Of a stretch of DNA of 64,000 bases, positions 1 through 9,150 are shown in pieces (positions within the stretch are counted from its first letter, which is position 1; every line of letters starts with the position of its first letter). The notes beneath the pieces are model-generated. The model saw only the letters and a list, made by a program, of their open reading frames with translations. It was not told the origin of the DNA and did no database searches. Position numbers and translations under genes: made by a program. Source of the DNA: Sulfitobacter sp. LCG007 (GTDB lineage Bacteria; Pseudomonadota; Alphaproteobacteria; Rhodobacterales; Rhodobacteraceae); contig NZ_CP161805.1 in NCBI RefSeq assembly GCF_040801785.1, positions 2,852,001-2,916,000 on the forward strand, in the 5' to 3' direction.

Positions 1-822
1 AGCGCGAACCTCTCGACCGCCTTCAGGATCAAGGGCATAAACTACTCGATCACCTCGGCCTGCTCGACCTCGCTGCATTGCATCGGCAATGCCGCCGAGC
101 AGATCATGATGGGCAAGCAGGACGTGATGTTCGCCGGCGGCGGGGAAGAGCTCGACTGGACGCTTTCCTGCCTGTTCGACGCCATGGGCGCGATGTCCTC
201 CAAGTACAATGACGCGCCCGAGACCGCTTCGCGCGCCTTCGATGCGAACCGGGACGGATTTGTCATCTCGGGCGGCGGCGGGATCGTGGTGCTGGAGGAA
301 CTCGAACATGCCAAGGCGCGCGGCGCCAAGATCTATGCCGAGGTCACGGGCTATGCGGCCACCAGCGACGGCCACGACATGGTCGCCCCGTCCGGCGAGG
401 GTGGGGAACGCGCGATGAGCCTGGCGCTGTCGCAGCTTTCGTCCGAGCGCAAGGTGGGCTACATCAACGCCCACGGTACATCGACACCGGTCGGTGACGT
501 GGGAGAGATCGAGGCCGTCCGCCGCGCCTTCGGCAAGCTCGCCCAGTACGGGGGCAAGACACCCCCGGTCAGCTCCACCAAGTCCATGACCGGCCATACG
601 CAAGGCGCCGCAGGCGCGCTTGAGACGATCTTCAGCCTCCTGATGCTCGACAACGATTTCATCGCCCGGTCCATCAATGTCCAGACCCTCGACCCGGCGC
701 TCGATCCCTCCGAGATCGCGCTGGAGCGTATGGACAACGCGGGGCTGGACAGCGTGATGACCAATTCATTCGGTTTCGGGGGAACGAACGGGTCGATGAT
801 CCTGTCGAGATATCTTGGGTAA
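1..822 (+). CDS. fabB: beta-ketoacyl-ACP synthase I, C-terminal part (partial)
   Basis: The frame is open from base 1, so the start codon lies upstream of the window. FabB condenses acyl-ACP with malonyl-ACP in cytosolic fatty-acid elongation. The fragment holds the whole condensing triad: Cys in SACSTSLHC (codon at 61-63), His in [11 protein letters not shown] and His in [12 protein letters not shown], and ends with the thiolase-fold strand [11 protein letters not shown]. fabI starts 8 bases downstream, so the two are one operon. In Rhodobacterales fabA normally precedes this pair and would lie left of the window. FabF is the alternative; the fabI neighbour favours FabB. Confidence 0.93.
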   Translation, partial: SANLSTAFRIKGINYSITSACSTSLHCIGNAAEQIMMGKQDVMFAGGGEELDWTLSCLFDAMGAMSSKYNDAPETASRAFDANRDGFVISGGGGIVVLEELEHAKARGAKIYAEVTGYAATSDGHDMVAPSGEGGERAMSLALSQLSSERKVGYINAHGTSTPVGDVGEIEAVRRAFGKLAQYGGKTPPVSSTKSMTGHTQGAAGALETIFSLLMLDNDFIARSINVQTLDPALDPSEIALERMDNAGLDSVMTNSFGFGGTNGSMILSRYLG

Positions 823-830
823 GAGCCTTT

Positions 831-1622
831 ATGACTGACATGCTGAAAGGAAAGCGCGGCCTCGTGATGGGGGTTGCGAACGATCGCTCGATTGCCTGGG
901 GGATCGCTAAGGCGCTGCACGGCGCCGGGGCCGAGCTGGCCTTCACCTATCAGGGAGATGCCTTCGGCAGCCGCCTGAAGCCCCTGGCCGAAAGCGTCGG
1001 CTCCGATTTCATGGTGGACGTGGACGTCACCGACGACGCCTCGCTCGACGCGGCATTCGAGCAGCTGGCGGCGCGCTGGCCCAGCATCGACTTTGTCGTC
1101 CATGCCATCGCCTTTTCGGACAAGTCCGAACTGACGGGCCGCTTCCTCAACACCAGCCGCGCCAACTTCAAGCATTCGCTCGATATCTCGGCGTTCTCCT
1201 TCATCGACGTCGCCCGCCGCGCCCATCCCCTGATGAAAGAGAACGGCGGTTGCCTGCTGACCCTGACATACCAGGGCTCCAATCGCGTGGTCCCGAACTA
1301 TAATGTCATGGGTGTGGCCAAGGCCGCGCTGGAATCCGCGACCCGCTACCTTGCCAACGACCTCGGCCCCGAAGGTATCCGCGTCAACGCGATCTCGCCG
1401 GGTCCAATGAAGACGCTTGCAGGAGCGGCCATCGGCGGGGCCAGACGCACCTACAAGCATACCGACCTCAACGCGCCCCTCCGCGCCAACGCGACGCTCG
1501 AAGCGGTCGGCGGCACGGCAGTCTACCTCGTCTCGGACGCCGGCGCCTGCACCACCGGAGAGATCATCCGTGTCGACGGCGGATTTCACGTGCTTGGAAT
1601 GCCGCAGGCCGAGTATCTCTGA
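831..1622 (+). CDS. fabI: enoyl-ACP reductase [NADH]
   Basis: 263 residues, the usual FabI length. It performs the last reduction of each fatty-acid elongation cycle in the cytosol. Visible features are the N-terminal nucleotide-binding stretch GLVMGVANDRSIAWGIAKAL, typical of FabI rather than generic SDRs, and the catalytic Tyr and Lys in the Y-x6-K motif YNVMGVAKAALES. The C-terminal GEIIRVDGGFHVLGM is conserved. It sits 8 bases after fabB and a strong hairpin follows at 1659-1686, so it ends the fab operon. The Shine-Dalgarno sequence is weak, which suggests translational coupling to fabB. Confidence 0.95.
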   Translation: MTDMLKGKRGLVMGVANDRSIAWGIAKALHGAGAELAFTYQGDAFGSRLKPLAESVGSDFMVDVDVTDDASLDAAFEQLAARWPSIDFVVHAIAFSDKSELTGRFLNTSRANFKHSLDISAFSFIDVARRAHPLMKENGGCLLTLTYQGSNRVVPNYNVMGVAKAALESATRYLANDLGPEGIRVNAISPGPMKTLAGAAIGGARRTYKHTDLNAPLRANATLEAVGGTAVYLVSDAGACTTGEIIRVDGGFHVLGMPQAEYL

Positions 1623-1658
1623 GGCAGGGCGCTGGCTGCGCTGATCTTGGACGATGAA

Positions 1659-1686
1659 ATCGCCCCGACGCCATCATCGGGGCGAT
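1659..1686 (+). terminator. hairpin after fabI
   Basis: A perfect 10-bp inverted repeat, ATCGCCCCGA and TCGGGGCGAT, with an 8-base loop lies 37 bases after the fabI stop. No clear T-tract follows, so it is a plausible but not classical intrinsic terminator of the fab operon. Confidence 0.5.
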
Positions 1687-1811
1687 CCTGAAGACGCTGT
1701 CGCGGCCTTCGAAACGCACCCAGCCATCTGCAACGCAAAGGTGGTTCGGCCGGCGCAATGGACAGCTTGCGCGCTGTGGCGGGACCCCGGAAAGCGCATG
1801 GGATAACGAAA

Positions 1812-1833
1812 GGGCCGGCGCATGCGCCGGCCC
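1812..1833 (-). terminator. palindromic hairpin after the FKBP gene
   Basis: A perfect 22-bp palindrome (arms GGGCCGGCGCA and its complement) lies 31 bases beyond the stop of the minus-strand isomerase gene. Read on the minus strand it is followed by TTTCGTTAT, a short U-rich tail, which fits an intrinsic terminator for that gene. Confidence 0.6.
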
Positions 1834-1864
1834 GGATCGACATATCGTCGCAAGCGCCCTGCGA

Positions 1865-2293
1865 TCAGGCGATACTCACCACCTCGATATCAAAGGTCAG
1901 GTCCTTGCCGGCGAGCGGATGGTTCGCATCCAGGGTCACCGTGGCGTCGTTGACGCCCACAACCGTCACCGGCATGGCCTGCCCGTCGGGGGTCTGCATC
2001 TGAAGCTGCGTGCCGAGTTCCAGCGGGATGTTGTCGGGAATGCCCTCGCGCGGGACGTCCTGGCGCATTTCGGGCTTGGCCTGGCCATAGGCTTCGTCGC
2101 AGGGCACTTCGACGGTCTTCTTTTCGCCGACTTCCATCCCGGGCAGGGCTGAATCGAGGCCCGGGATGATCTGGCCGGAACCGACGGTGAATTCGAGGGC
2201 GTCGCGCCCGGCCGAGCTGTCGAACGTCGTTCCGTCACTCAGGCTTCCGGTATAGTGAATGGCTACGGTGTCACCCGTTTTGACCTGGGTCAT
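1865..2293 (-). CDS. FKBP-type peptidyl-prolyl isomerase, SlyD-like
   Basis: 142 residues. It catalyses prolyl cis-trans isomerisation and probably acts as a cytosolic folding helper. The FKBP half begins VKTGDTVAIHYTGSLSDG; the insert-in-flap domain and the return strand ending NHPLAGKDLTFDIEVVSI place it with SlyD rather than FkpA or trigger factor. The His/Cys-rich metal-binding tail of E. coli SlyD is absent. The ATG at 2293 is chosen because GGAG lies 8 bases upstream; a TTG four codons earlier is less likely. It is a single gene ending in a strong palindromic terminator. Confidence 0.9.
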   Translation of the reverse strand: MTQVKTGDTVAIHYTGSLSDGTTFDSSAGRDALEFTVGSGQIIPGLDSALPGMEVGEKKTVEVPCDEAYGQAKPEMRQDVPREGIPDNIPLELGTQLQMQTPDGQAMPVTVVGVNDATVTLDANHPLAGKDLTFDIEVVSIA

Positions 2294-2476
2294 ATGGATC
2301 TCCAATCATGTGGGGGGTGAGAATTCGGGAGGCCGCGTATCTGCGCGGGTTCTCCGGGATGCCCTTGAACCTAGGTACCATTGGCCCGGTGTAAACCCCT
2401 CTGCGCCCCGAATTGGGCCTTTTCGCCGCTCCGGAGGCATGACAGTCTGCCCAAGACCAGCCGGAGACAGCGCGAA

Positions 2477-3163
2477 TTGGCAATCACCACCTGCATCTTC
2501 GACGCCTATGGCACGCTCTTCGACGTGGCCGCGGCCGCGCGTCAGGCCGCCGGCGAGCCGGGGCGCGCGAGGCTTGGCGAAAGCTGGCAGTCATTGGCCG
2601 AGCACTGGCGTCTCAAGCAGTTGCAGTACAGCTGGCTGAGGGCGATCACCGGCGCGCATGCCGATTTCTGGACCGTTACCGGCGACGGGCTCGACTGGGC
2701 TCTCGAGAAGACGGGCCTGCAAGGTGACGCGGAGCTGCGCGAGCGTCTGCTGGCGCTTTACTGGGAACTGCAATGCTACCCCGAGGTGCCGCAGATGCTG
2801 CATGCGTTGAAGGATGCGGGGCTGGCGACGGCGATCCTGTCCAACGGCGCTCCCGCCATGCTCGAGGGCGCGGTGCAGTCGGCGGGCATCGCGGATGTAC
2901 TGGATGACGTTCTGTCGGTCGAAAGCGTCGGCGTCTTCAAGCCCCATCCCTCGGTCTACGGGCTGGTCACCGAACGCTTCGGATGCGCGGCGGACGAGGT
3001 GTTATTTGTCTCCTCGAACGGATGGGACGCGGCTGCTGCCGCGGGCTTCGGCTTCGTCACCGCATGGGTCAATCGTGCGGGCGATCCTGTGGACCGTCTT
3101 CCCTGGCGCCCGCGGCACGTCTTGGGCGACCTGTCGGGCGTCCCGGGACTGGCGGGGGCCTGA
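2477..3163 (+). CDS. haloacid dehalogenase, type II (HAD superfamily)
   Basis: About 228 residues from a TTG start with CCGGAG 10 bases upstream; longer in-frame starts add a non-conserved leader. Type II (S)-2-haloacid dehalogenases hydrolyse 2-haloalkanoates to 2-hydroxyacids through an aspartyl ester. The order of motifs fits: nucleophile Asp in FDAYGTLFD, Ser in LSNG, Lys in FKPHPSVY and the SSNGWDAAAAAGFG motif. The substrate cannot be told from sequence, and some homologues act on phosphates. It overlaps the next hydrolase gene by one base (TGATG), so the two are translationally coupled. Confidence 0.85.
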   Translation: MAITTCIFDAYGTLFDVAAAARQAAGEPGRARLGESWQSLAEHWRLKQLQYSWLRAITGAHADFWTVTGDGLDWALEKTGLQGDAELRERLLALYWELQCYPEVPQMLHALKDAGLATAILSNGAPAMLEGAVQSAGIADVLDDVLSVESVGVFKPHPSVYGLVTERFGCAADEVLFVSSNGWDAAAAAGFGFVTAWVNRAGDPVDRLPWRPRHVLGDLSGVPGLAGA

Positions 3164-3993
3164 TGGCACATTTCTCCACAAGCGACGGCCTGCGCCTCCA
3201 TTTCACCGACGCGGGCGCGGGGTTGCCGATCCTCTGTCTTGCGGGATTGACCCGTACGACGGCCGATTTCGACTACGTCACGCCGCATCTGGCGGGCCAC
3301 CGGCTGGTCAAGCTCGACTACCGTGGCCGGGGCGGATCGGACTGGGACGAGAACTGGCAGAACTATGCCCTCCCGGTGGAATGCCGCGACGTGATTGAGC
3401 TGCTCGACCATCTGAATCTCGACAAGGTCGCGGTGCTGGGCACTTCTCGGGGCGGGCTGAACGCCATGGGGCTCGCCATGGGCGCGAAGGATCGATTGCT
3501 GGGTGTCTGCCTGAACGACGTGGGGCCACGGATAGACCCCAAGGGGCTTGGGTTCATCATGGGTTACCTCGGGCGAAACCCCTCTGCCCGAACGCATTCG
3601 CAGGCCGCCGAGACGCTGGCGCAGACCGCCGCCGCGACCGGGTTCGAGAACGTGCCGGAAGGCCGCTGGCTGCAAGAGGCGCGCAAGCACTACACGGCCG
3701 GGCCGGAGGGCCTGACGATCACCTACGACCCGCGGCTGCGCGATGCCGTCGAGGCTCAGGGCGCGCAGGCGGCGCCGGATCTCTGGCCCTTCTTCGAGGC
3801 CATGTCCGGATTGCCGATCGCCTGCATCCGGGGCGCCAACTCGGACCTGCTGAGTGCCGCGACCTTCGAGGAAATGAAGCGCAGGCGCCCGGACATGATC
3901 GCGGTCGAGGTCCCAGGGCGCGGCCACATTCCCTTTCTCGACGAGCCCGAGGCCGTCGAAGCCCTGCAACGCTGGATCGAGGCCATGAAATGA
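3163..3993 (+). CDS. alpha/beta hydrolase
   Basis: 276 residues. It is an alpha/beta-fold hydrolase with the nucleophile elbow GTSRGG and a C-terminal catalytic His in GRGHIPFLDEPE, as in esterases and C-C hydrolases; no signal peptide, so cytosolic. The start ATG overlaps the stop of the dehalogenase gene, and its own stop overlaps the start of the dehydratase gene by 4 bases (ATGA), giving a tight three-gene unit. The substrate is unknown. The neighbours suggest small organic-acid catabolism, which is inference only. Confidence 0.8.
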   Translation: MAHFSTSDGLRLHFTDAGAGLPILCLAGLTRTTADFDYVTPHLAGHRLVKLDYRGRGGSDWDENWQNYALPVECRDVIELLDHLNLDKVAVLGTSRGGLNAMGLAMGAKDRLLGVCLNDVGPRIDPKGLGFIMGYLGRNPSARTHSQAAETLAQTAAATGFENVPEGRWLQEARKHYTAGPEGLTITYDPRLRDAVEAQGAQAAPDLWPFFEAMSGLPIACIRGANSDLLSAATFEEMKRRRPDMIAVEVPGRGHIPFLDEPEAVEALQRWIEAMK

Positions 3994-4964
3994 ACATCGA
4001 GATGATCCGTGCCGCGCGCGACAGGCTTGAAGGCCATGTGCGACGCACGCCCCTTCTGAACTCGCCCTTTCTGGACGAGATCGCGGGACGCCGGGTGTGG
4101 GTCAAGCCCGAATGCCTTCAGCACACCGGCAGCTTCAAGTTCCGCGGCGCGTGGTCCGCGATCAGCGCGCTTGACCCCGAAATCCGCGCACGCGGTGTCA
4201 TCGCCTATTCCAGCGGCAATCACGCACAGGGCATCGCGCGTTCGGCGGCGCTGCATGGGGTGGCGTCGGTCATCGTCATGCCCGCGGACGCGCCGAAGCT
4301 GAAGATCGACAACACGCGCGCCCTCGGGGCCGAGGTGATCCTCTACGACCGCGCCACGCGGGACCGCGAAGCCATCGGTGAGGAGCTTTCCGCGGAGCGG
4401 GGCCTAACCCTGATCAAACCATATGACGAACCGCAGGTCATCGCGGGGCAAGGCACCTGCGGGCTGGAAATCGCAGAGCAGGCGCGCGACTTGGGGATCG
4501 GCAAGGCGGATGTCATCGTCTGCGCCGGCGGCGGGGGCTTTGCCTCGGGCATCGCGCTTGCGCTCGAAGCCGACGCGCCGGAGCTGCGCCTCAGGACAGC
4601 CGAGCCCGAGGGCTTTGACGACATGGCGCGCAGTCTCGCCAGCGGAAGCATCACCGCCAACGCGACCGCCGCCGGAAACATCTGCGACGCGATCCTGACG
4701 CCGCAGCCCGGCGAGCTGACATTCCCGATCCTCAAGCGCCTGGCGGGCCCGGGTCTTGCCGTCAGCGAGGACGAAGCACTGCAGGCGGTCGCGCTGGCCT
4801 TCCTGCGTCTCAAGATCGTGGCCGAGCCGGGCGGCGCGGTGGCGCTGGCCGCTGCCCTGACGCGGCAGGACGAGATCGACGGCGAGGACGTGATCGTCAC
4901 GGTGTCGGGCGGGAACGTGGACCCCGACGTCTTCCGCATGGCGCTGGACCGTCACGGAGGCTGA
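3990..4964 (+). CDS. threonine/serine dehydratase family (PLP-dependent)
   Basis: 324 residues, fold-type II PLP enzyme. The PLP lysine is in GSFKFRGA; SSGNHAQG binds the substrate carboxylate and CAGGGGFASG the phosphate. It lacks the C-terminal ACT-like domain of biosynthetic threonine deaminase IlvA, so it belongs with catabolic threonine ammonia-lyases, serine racemases and 3-hydroxyaspartate dehydratases. Which of these it is cannot be decided here. It is the last gene of the trio with the dehalogenase and the hydrolase. Confidence 0.83.
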   Translation: MNIEMIRAARDRLEGHVRRTPLLNSPFLDEIAGRRVWVKPECLQHTGSFKFRGAWSAISALDPEIRARGVIAYSSGNHAQGIARSAALHGVASVIVMPADAPKLKIDNTRALGAEVILYDRATRDREAIGEELSAERGLTLIKPYDEPQVIAGQGTCGLEIAEQARDLGIGKADVIVCAGGGGFASGIALALEADAPELRLRTAEPEGFDDMARSLASGSITANATAAGNICDAILTPQPGELTFPILKRLAGPGLAVSEDEALQAVALAFLRLKIVAEPGGAVALAAALTRQDEIDGEDVIVTVSGGNVDPDVFRMALDRHGG

Positions 4965-5066
4965 ACGCCGCTGCGCGCTGCGTTCCCTCCCGGGCCGGGA
5001 GCGGACCCGCCGGCGCGCAGATGGCGCGGCCTGCATCGAAACAACGGGTTCGCCACGGAGGCTGAA
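4953..5066 (+). repeat. 13-bp direct repeat flanking the pcaD leader
   Basis: CACGGAGGCTGAA occurs at 4953-4965, spanning the end of the dehydratase gene, and again at 5054-5066, 39 bases before pcaD. The copies start 101 bases apart. It may be a small duplication. The rest of the 140-base gap shows only a short GC-rich stem at 4987-5001. Confidence 0.5.
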
Positions 5067-5104
5067 ACCACTATGACGGTCGGCAGACAGGACGGAGGCA
5101 AACC

Positions 5105-5893
5105 ATGAAGACTGCAGAGCTGGGCGACATCCGCGTGCATTACCGGATCGACGGGCCCGACGACGGCGCCCCGGTGGTCTTCGCCAACTCGCTCGGCACC
5201 GACCTGAGGCTGTGGGATGCGGTCCTGCCGCTTCTGCCCGAGGGCTTTCGCTATATCCGCTATGACAAGCGGGGACATGGCCTGACCACCTGCCCCGACG
5301 CCCCCTACCCCATGGGCACGCTGGTCGGCGACGCCGAGAAGCTGCTCGACCATCTGGGCGTGAAAGACTGCGTCTTCGTCGGGCTGAGCATCGGGGGCAT
5401 GATCGCGCAAGGGCTGGCGGTCAAACGGCTCGACCTCGTGCGCGCGGTCGTGCTGTCGAACACTGCCGCAAAGATCGGCACGCCCGCGATGTGGGACGAT
5501 CGTATCGAGGGCGTACGGGCGGGCGGGATCGAGGCGCTGGCCGATGCGGTGATGGAGCGCTGGTTCTCCGCGACCTTCCGCGCGACGCCCGACCTCGAGC
5601 TCTGGCGCAACATGCTGGTGCGCCAAGATCCGCGCGGCTATATCGGCTGTTCCGCCGCGATCTCGAACACAGATTTCTTCACGACCACGGCCAGCCTGCG
5701 CCTGCCCGCGCTCGGGATCGCGGGTTCCGAGGACGGCTCGACCCCGCCCGATCTCGTGCGCGAGACGATGGGGCTGATCCCCGGGAGCCGGTTCCACCTG
5801 ATCCGGGGCGCGGGGCATCTGCCCTGCGTGGAAAAGCCCGAGGAATATGCTCGCGTGCTGACTGACTTCCTGCGCGACGTAGGCCATGGCTGA
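5105..5893 (+). CDS. pcaD: 3-oxoadipate enol-lactonase
   Basis: 262 residues, the normal PcaD length. It hydrolyses 3-oxoadipate enol-lactone to 3-oxoadipate in the protocatechuate branch of the beta-ketoadipate pathway. Motifs are the oxyanion segment FANSLGTDLRLWD, nucleophile Ser in VGLSIGGMIAQG and His in GAGHLPCVEKPEEY. GGAGG lies a few bases before ATG. The 3' end overlaps the next gene by 8 bases and pcaB lies two genes on, so the unit is a partial pca operon. PcaC, PcaG, PcaH and PcaQ are not in the window. Confidence 0.88.
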   Translation: MKTAELGDIRVHYRIDGPDDGAPVVFANSLGTDLRLWDAVLPLLPEGFRYIRYDKRGHGLTTCPDAPYPMGTLVGDAEKLLDHLGVKDCVFVGLSIGGMIAQGLAVKRLDLVRAVVLSNTAAKIGTPAMWDDRIEGVRAGGIEALADAVMERWFSATFRATPDLELWRNMLVRQDPRGYIGCSAAISNTDFFTTTASLRLPALGIAGSEDGSTPPDLVRETMGLIPGSRFHLIRGAGHLPCVEKPEEYARVLTDFLRDVGHG

Positions 5894-6596
5894 TGTTCTG
5901 CTCGTCCACGGCGCCTGCCACGGGGGCTGGTGCTGGCGTGACACGATCCCGGCGCTGCAAGCCCGGGGCCATCGGCCTCGCGCCATCGACCTGCCGGGCC
6001 ACGGCGCCGACCGCACGCCCGTGGCCGAGGTCACGCTCGACGCCTACGCCGATGCGGTTCTCGCCGCGAGCACGCCCGATACCGTTGTCATCGGGCATTC
6101 GATGGGCGGCTACGCGATCACCGCCGCCGCGCAAAAGGACCCGTCGCGCTTCGGCCAGCTGATCTACCTGTGTGCCTATGTCCCTGTCCCGGGCAAGTCG
6201 CTGGCCGAGATGCGCCGCATGGCCCCGCGCCAGCCGCTATTGCCCGCCGTGCGGCTGGCCGGTGACGGACGGTCCTTCACCGTCGACCCCTCCCTTGCGC
6301 CGGGCATTTTCTATCAGGACTGCCCGCCCGAGGCGCTGGCATACGCGCTGGCCCGTCTTTGCCCGCAGGCGGTGGCGCCCACGGCCGCGGCGCTCGACAG
6401 CATCGATCGGGCCCTTACCGTGCCGCGCCATTACATCCGCTGTCGCCAGGACGGAACGATCCCCTACGAGTTCCAGTGCGAGATGACAGCCGACTGGCCA
6501 GAGTCACAGGTCGAGGATATGGACTGCGGGCATTCACCCTTCTTCGCCGATCCGGACGGGCTCGCCCGCCGCATCGACGCCGCCATCCGGAGCTGA
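5886..6596 (+). CDS. alpha/beta hydrolase, salicylate-esterase/hydroxynitrile-lyase-like
   Basis: 236 residues. It opens directly with the oxyanion-hole motif VLLVHGACHGGWCW and has nucleophile Ser in IGHSMGG and a late His in DCGHSPFFADPD. This arrangement matches the compact plant-type methylesterase/hydroxynitrile-lyase family (RsbQ/MES-like). It sits between pcaD (8-base overlap) and pcaB (4-base gap), so it probably feeds an aromatic ester or lactone into the pca pathway. That role is inference from position. Confidence 0.75.
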   Translation: MADVLLVHGACHGGWCWRDTIPALQARGHRPRAIDLPGHGADRTPVAEVTLDAYADAVLAASTPDTVVIGHSMGGYAITAAAQKDPSRFGQLIYLCAYVPVPGKSLAEMRRMAPRQPLLPAVRLAGDGRSFTVDPSLAPGIFYQDCPPEALAYALARLCPQAVAPTAAALDSIDRALTVPRHYIRCRQDGTIPYEFQCEMTADWPESQVEDMDCGHSPFFADPDGLARRIDAAIRS

Positions 6597-6600
6597 CCCA

Positions 6601-7926
6601 ATGACCGCCAGTCCCTTCGACAGCCCGCTTTACACGCAGCTCTTCCCCACCGGAGCCGCAGGCCGGCTGTTTTCCGACAGCGCCGCGATCCGGGCGATGC
6701 TGCTGGTCGAGGGCGCGCTGGCGAAGGCGCAGGGCGCGCAAGGCGTCATCCCCGAGGTCAGCGCCGCCGCGATCCATCGCGCAGCCATGGAGGTCGAGAT
6801 CGACCCGGGCGCACTGGCCGCCTCTACCGGCGAGAATGGCGTGCCCGTTCCGGGCTTCGTCGCGGCCTTCCGGGCGGCGATGAATGCGCCCGAGCATGCC
6901 CAATACATCCACTGGGGCGCGACCTCTCAGGATATCCTCGACAGCGGGCTGATGCTGCGCCTGCGCCAGTGCCTGAAGCTCATGGAGGAGGATCTGCGCA
7001 CCGTCCTCACCGCCCTCGCGGACGCTGCCGAAACCCACGCCGATGCGCCGATGCCCGCGCGCACCTACGGCCAGCAGGCAACCCCGACCACCTGGGGCGG
7101 CGTGCTCGCGCAATGGGGCATGCCGCTGGCCGATGCGCTTGAGGAGTTGCCAGCGCTTCGCGATACGTCGCTGCTGGTCTCGCTTTCGGGCGCGGCCGGC
7201 ACATCCTCCGCGCTTGGCGTGACCGCTCCGGCGGTGCGCGCCGCGATGGCGGAGGCGCTCGGGCTCGCGGACCCCGGCCGGAGCTGGCACACCGACCGCA
7301 CCCCGGTATTGCGCATCGCCGACTGGATGGGCCGCGTCGTCGCGACGCTCGGCGGCATGGGCAGCACGCTGGTCGGCCTCACGATGACGGGTGTCGGCGA
7401 GGTGTCGCTCGGCGGGTCCGGCGCATCCTCGACCATGCCGCAAAAGCAGAACCCGGTCGCACCGTCGGTGCTGCTTGCGCTGTCGCACCAGATGACCGGG
7501 CTGCGCGCAGGATTGCAGAACGCCGCGCCGCACCAGTTCCAGCGCGACGGCGCCGCGTGGTTCGCGGAATGGCTGGTGTTGCCGCAACTCTGCCTGACCG
7601 CCGCGTCGGCCCTCGCAACCGCGCGTCCCCTCGCCGCGGGACTCGCCCCGAACCTGCAGGCCATGTCCGCTGCGCTGAACGCCGGTCAGGGTCTCATCCA
7701 TGCCGAAGCTTTGAGCTTTGCGCTTGCCGACATTCTGCCGCGCCCCGAAGCGCAGGCAGCGACGAAGAAGCTTTGCCGCCAGGCGATCGAGACCGGGGCC
7801 GAGCTGAGCGACCTCGCCCGCTCCGAATACCCCGACCTGCCCGCGCGCCTCTTCGATCCCGCTGCCCAGACCGGCCAGGCACCCGCGGAGGCCCGCGCCT
7901 TCGCCGCGCGCGTCAGGCGGATCTGA
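6601..7926 (+). CDS. pcaB: 3-carboxy-cis,cis-muconate cycloisomerase
   Basis: 441 residues, fumarase/aspartase superfamily. It lactonises 3-carboxy-cis,cis-muconate to 4-carboxymuconolactone, two steps before PcaD. The family signature GGSGASSTMPQKQNPVAPSV carries the flexible catalytic-serine loop; HWGATSQDILDSG and RTYGQQATPTTWGG are further conserved blocks. Adenylosuccinate lyase is excluded by the pca neighbours and by the PcaB-like N-terminus (SPLYTQLFPTGAAGRLFSD). It is 4 bases from the genes on either side. Confidence 0.9.
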   Translation: MTASPFDSPLYTQLFPTGAAGRLFSDSAAIRAMLLVEGALAKAQGAQGVIPEVSAAAIHRAAMEVEIDPGALAASTGENGVPVPGFVAAFRAAMNAPEHAQYIHWGATSQDILDSGLMLRLRQCLKLMEEDLRTVLTALADAAETHADAPMPARTYGQQATPTTWGGVLAQWGMPLADALEELPALRDTSLLVSLSGAAGTSSALGVTAPAVRAAMAEALGLADPGRSWHTDRTPVLRIADWMGRVVATLGGMGSTLVGLTMTGVGEVSLGGSGASSTMPQKQNPVAPSVLLALSHQMTGLRAGLQNAAPHQFQRDGAAWFAEWLVLPQLCLTAASALATARPLAAGLAPNLQAMSAALNAGQGLIHAEALSFALADILPRPEAQAATKKLCRQAIETGAELSDLARSEYPDLPARLFDPAAQTGQAPAEARAFAARVRRI

Positions 7927-7930
7927 CACC

Positions 7931-9148
7931 ATGCGGCCCTCGGTCATCTTCATCCTCGCTACGGTGATGACCGACGCCATGGGGGTCGGGCTGATCCTGC
8001 CCGTGATGCCCGACCTGCTGCACGAAGTCCGGGGCGGCACGCTTGCGGGGGCCGCGCTTTGGGGCGGCGTCCTGACCACAGTCTTTGCCGTCATGCAGTT
8101 CTTCTTCGGCCCTGTCGTGGGCGGCCTTTCCGACCGCTTCGGCCGGCGTCCCGTCCTGCTGATCTCGCTCGCCGCCCTTGCCATCGACTTCCTCGTCATG
8201 GCCGTCGCGGGCAGCATCTGGATCCTGCTGGCCGGTCGCGTCTTCGGCGGGATCTTCGCCGCCACCACGCCCACCGCCGGCGCCTACATGGCCGATATCT
8301 CGAAAGGCGAGGACCGCGCCGCGAATTTCGGCCTGATCGGCGCGGCCTTCGGGGCAGGCTTCGTCATCGGCCCCCTGATCGGCGGGTTGCTGGGCGAATA
8401 CGGCACGCGCGCGCCCTTCTACGCGGCCGCTATGCTGTGCACCGCAACCTTTATCCTCGGCTGCTTCACGCTGCGCGAGACCCTGACAGTACAGTCCCGG
8501 CGCAAGTTTTCCTGGAGGCGCGCCAACCCCTTCGGGAGCCTGCTGCAGCTCAACCGCGTTCCGGGCCTCGGCGCGCTGCTCTGGGTCTATTTCCTCTTTC
8601 AGATCGCCTTCATGGTCTACCCCGCGATCTGGGCCTATTACGGTAAGGCGCGTTTCGACTGGGATCCCGCGATGATCGGCGTCTCGCTGGCGACCTACGG
8701 CGTCACGATCGCCCTCGTGCAGGGCCTGCTCATCCGTCCCGTCATCCGCCTGATGGGTCAGCGCGGCGCGGTGATCTTCGGCCATGTGGTCGAGACCCTC
8801 AGCTTCGTCGCACTCGGCGTGATCACGGATGGCAACCTGGCGCTTGCGATCATCGTTGCGGCCTCTCTGGCTGCCGTGCTGACGCCTGCGATCCAGGGTA
8901 TGATGTCGGACGCCGTCAGCGCCGATGCGCAGGGAGAGCTGCAGGGGTCACTCACCTCGCTCATGGCATTGGCCATGATCCTCTCCCCCCTGGTGATGAC
9001 CGGCGTCTTCGCCTGGTTCACCCGGCCAGGGGTGACGCCCTATCTGCCTGGCGCTCCCTTCCTGCTGTCGGCCCTGCTCATGATCGCCGCGCTCATCATC
9101 TTTTTGCGCAGCACACCAGGAAGGTCTCTGGCGGACGACGCCGCTTGA
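7931..9148 (+). CDS. MFS transporter, TetA/multidrug type
   Basis: 405 residues with about 12 hydrophobic segments across the inner membrane. The MFS signature between helices 2 and 3 appears as GGLSDRFGRRPVLL, and the N-terminal helix MTDAMGVGLILPVMPDLL is typical of TetA-like H+ antiporters. It lies 4 bases after pcaB and a GC hairpin follows, so it is the last gene of the pca unit. Efflux of aromatic intermediates or of toxic analogues is a reasonable guess; tetracycline resistance should not be assumed. Confidence 0.82.
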   Translation: MRPSVIFILATVMTDAMGVGLILPVMPDLLHEVRGGTLAGAALWGGVLTTVFAVMQFFFGPVVGGLSDRFGRRPVLLISLAALAIDFLVMAVAGSIWILLAGRVFGGIFAATTPTAGAYMADISKGEDRAANFGLIGAAFGAGFVIGPLIGGLLGEYGTRAPFYAAAMLCTATFILGCFTLRETLTVQSRRKFSWRRANPFGSLLQLNRVPGLGALLWVYFLFQIAFMVYPAIWAYYGKARFDWDPAMIGVSLATYGVTIALVQGLLIRPVIRLMGQRGAVIFGHVVETLSFVALGVITDGNLALAIIVAASLAAVLTPAIQGMMSDAVSADAQGELQGSLTSLMALAMILSPLVMTGVFAWFTRPGVTPYLPGAPFLLSALLMIAALIIFLRSTPGRSLADDAA

Positions 9149-9150
9149 GA

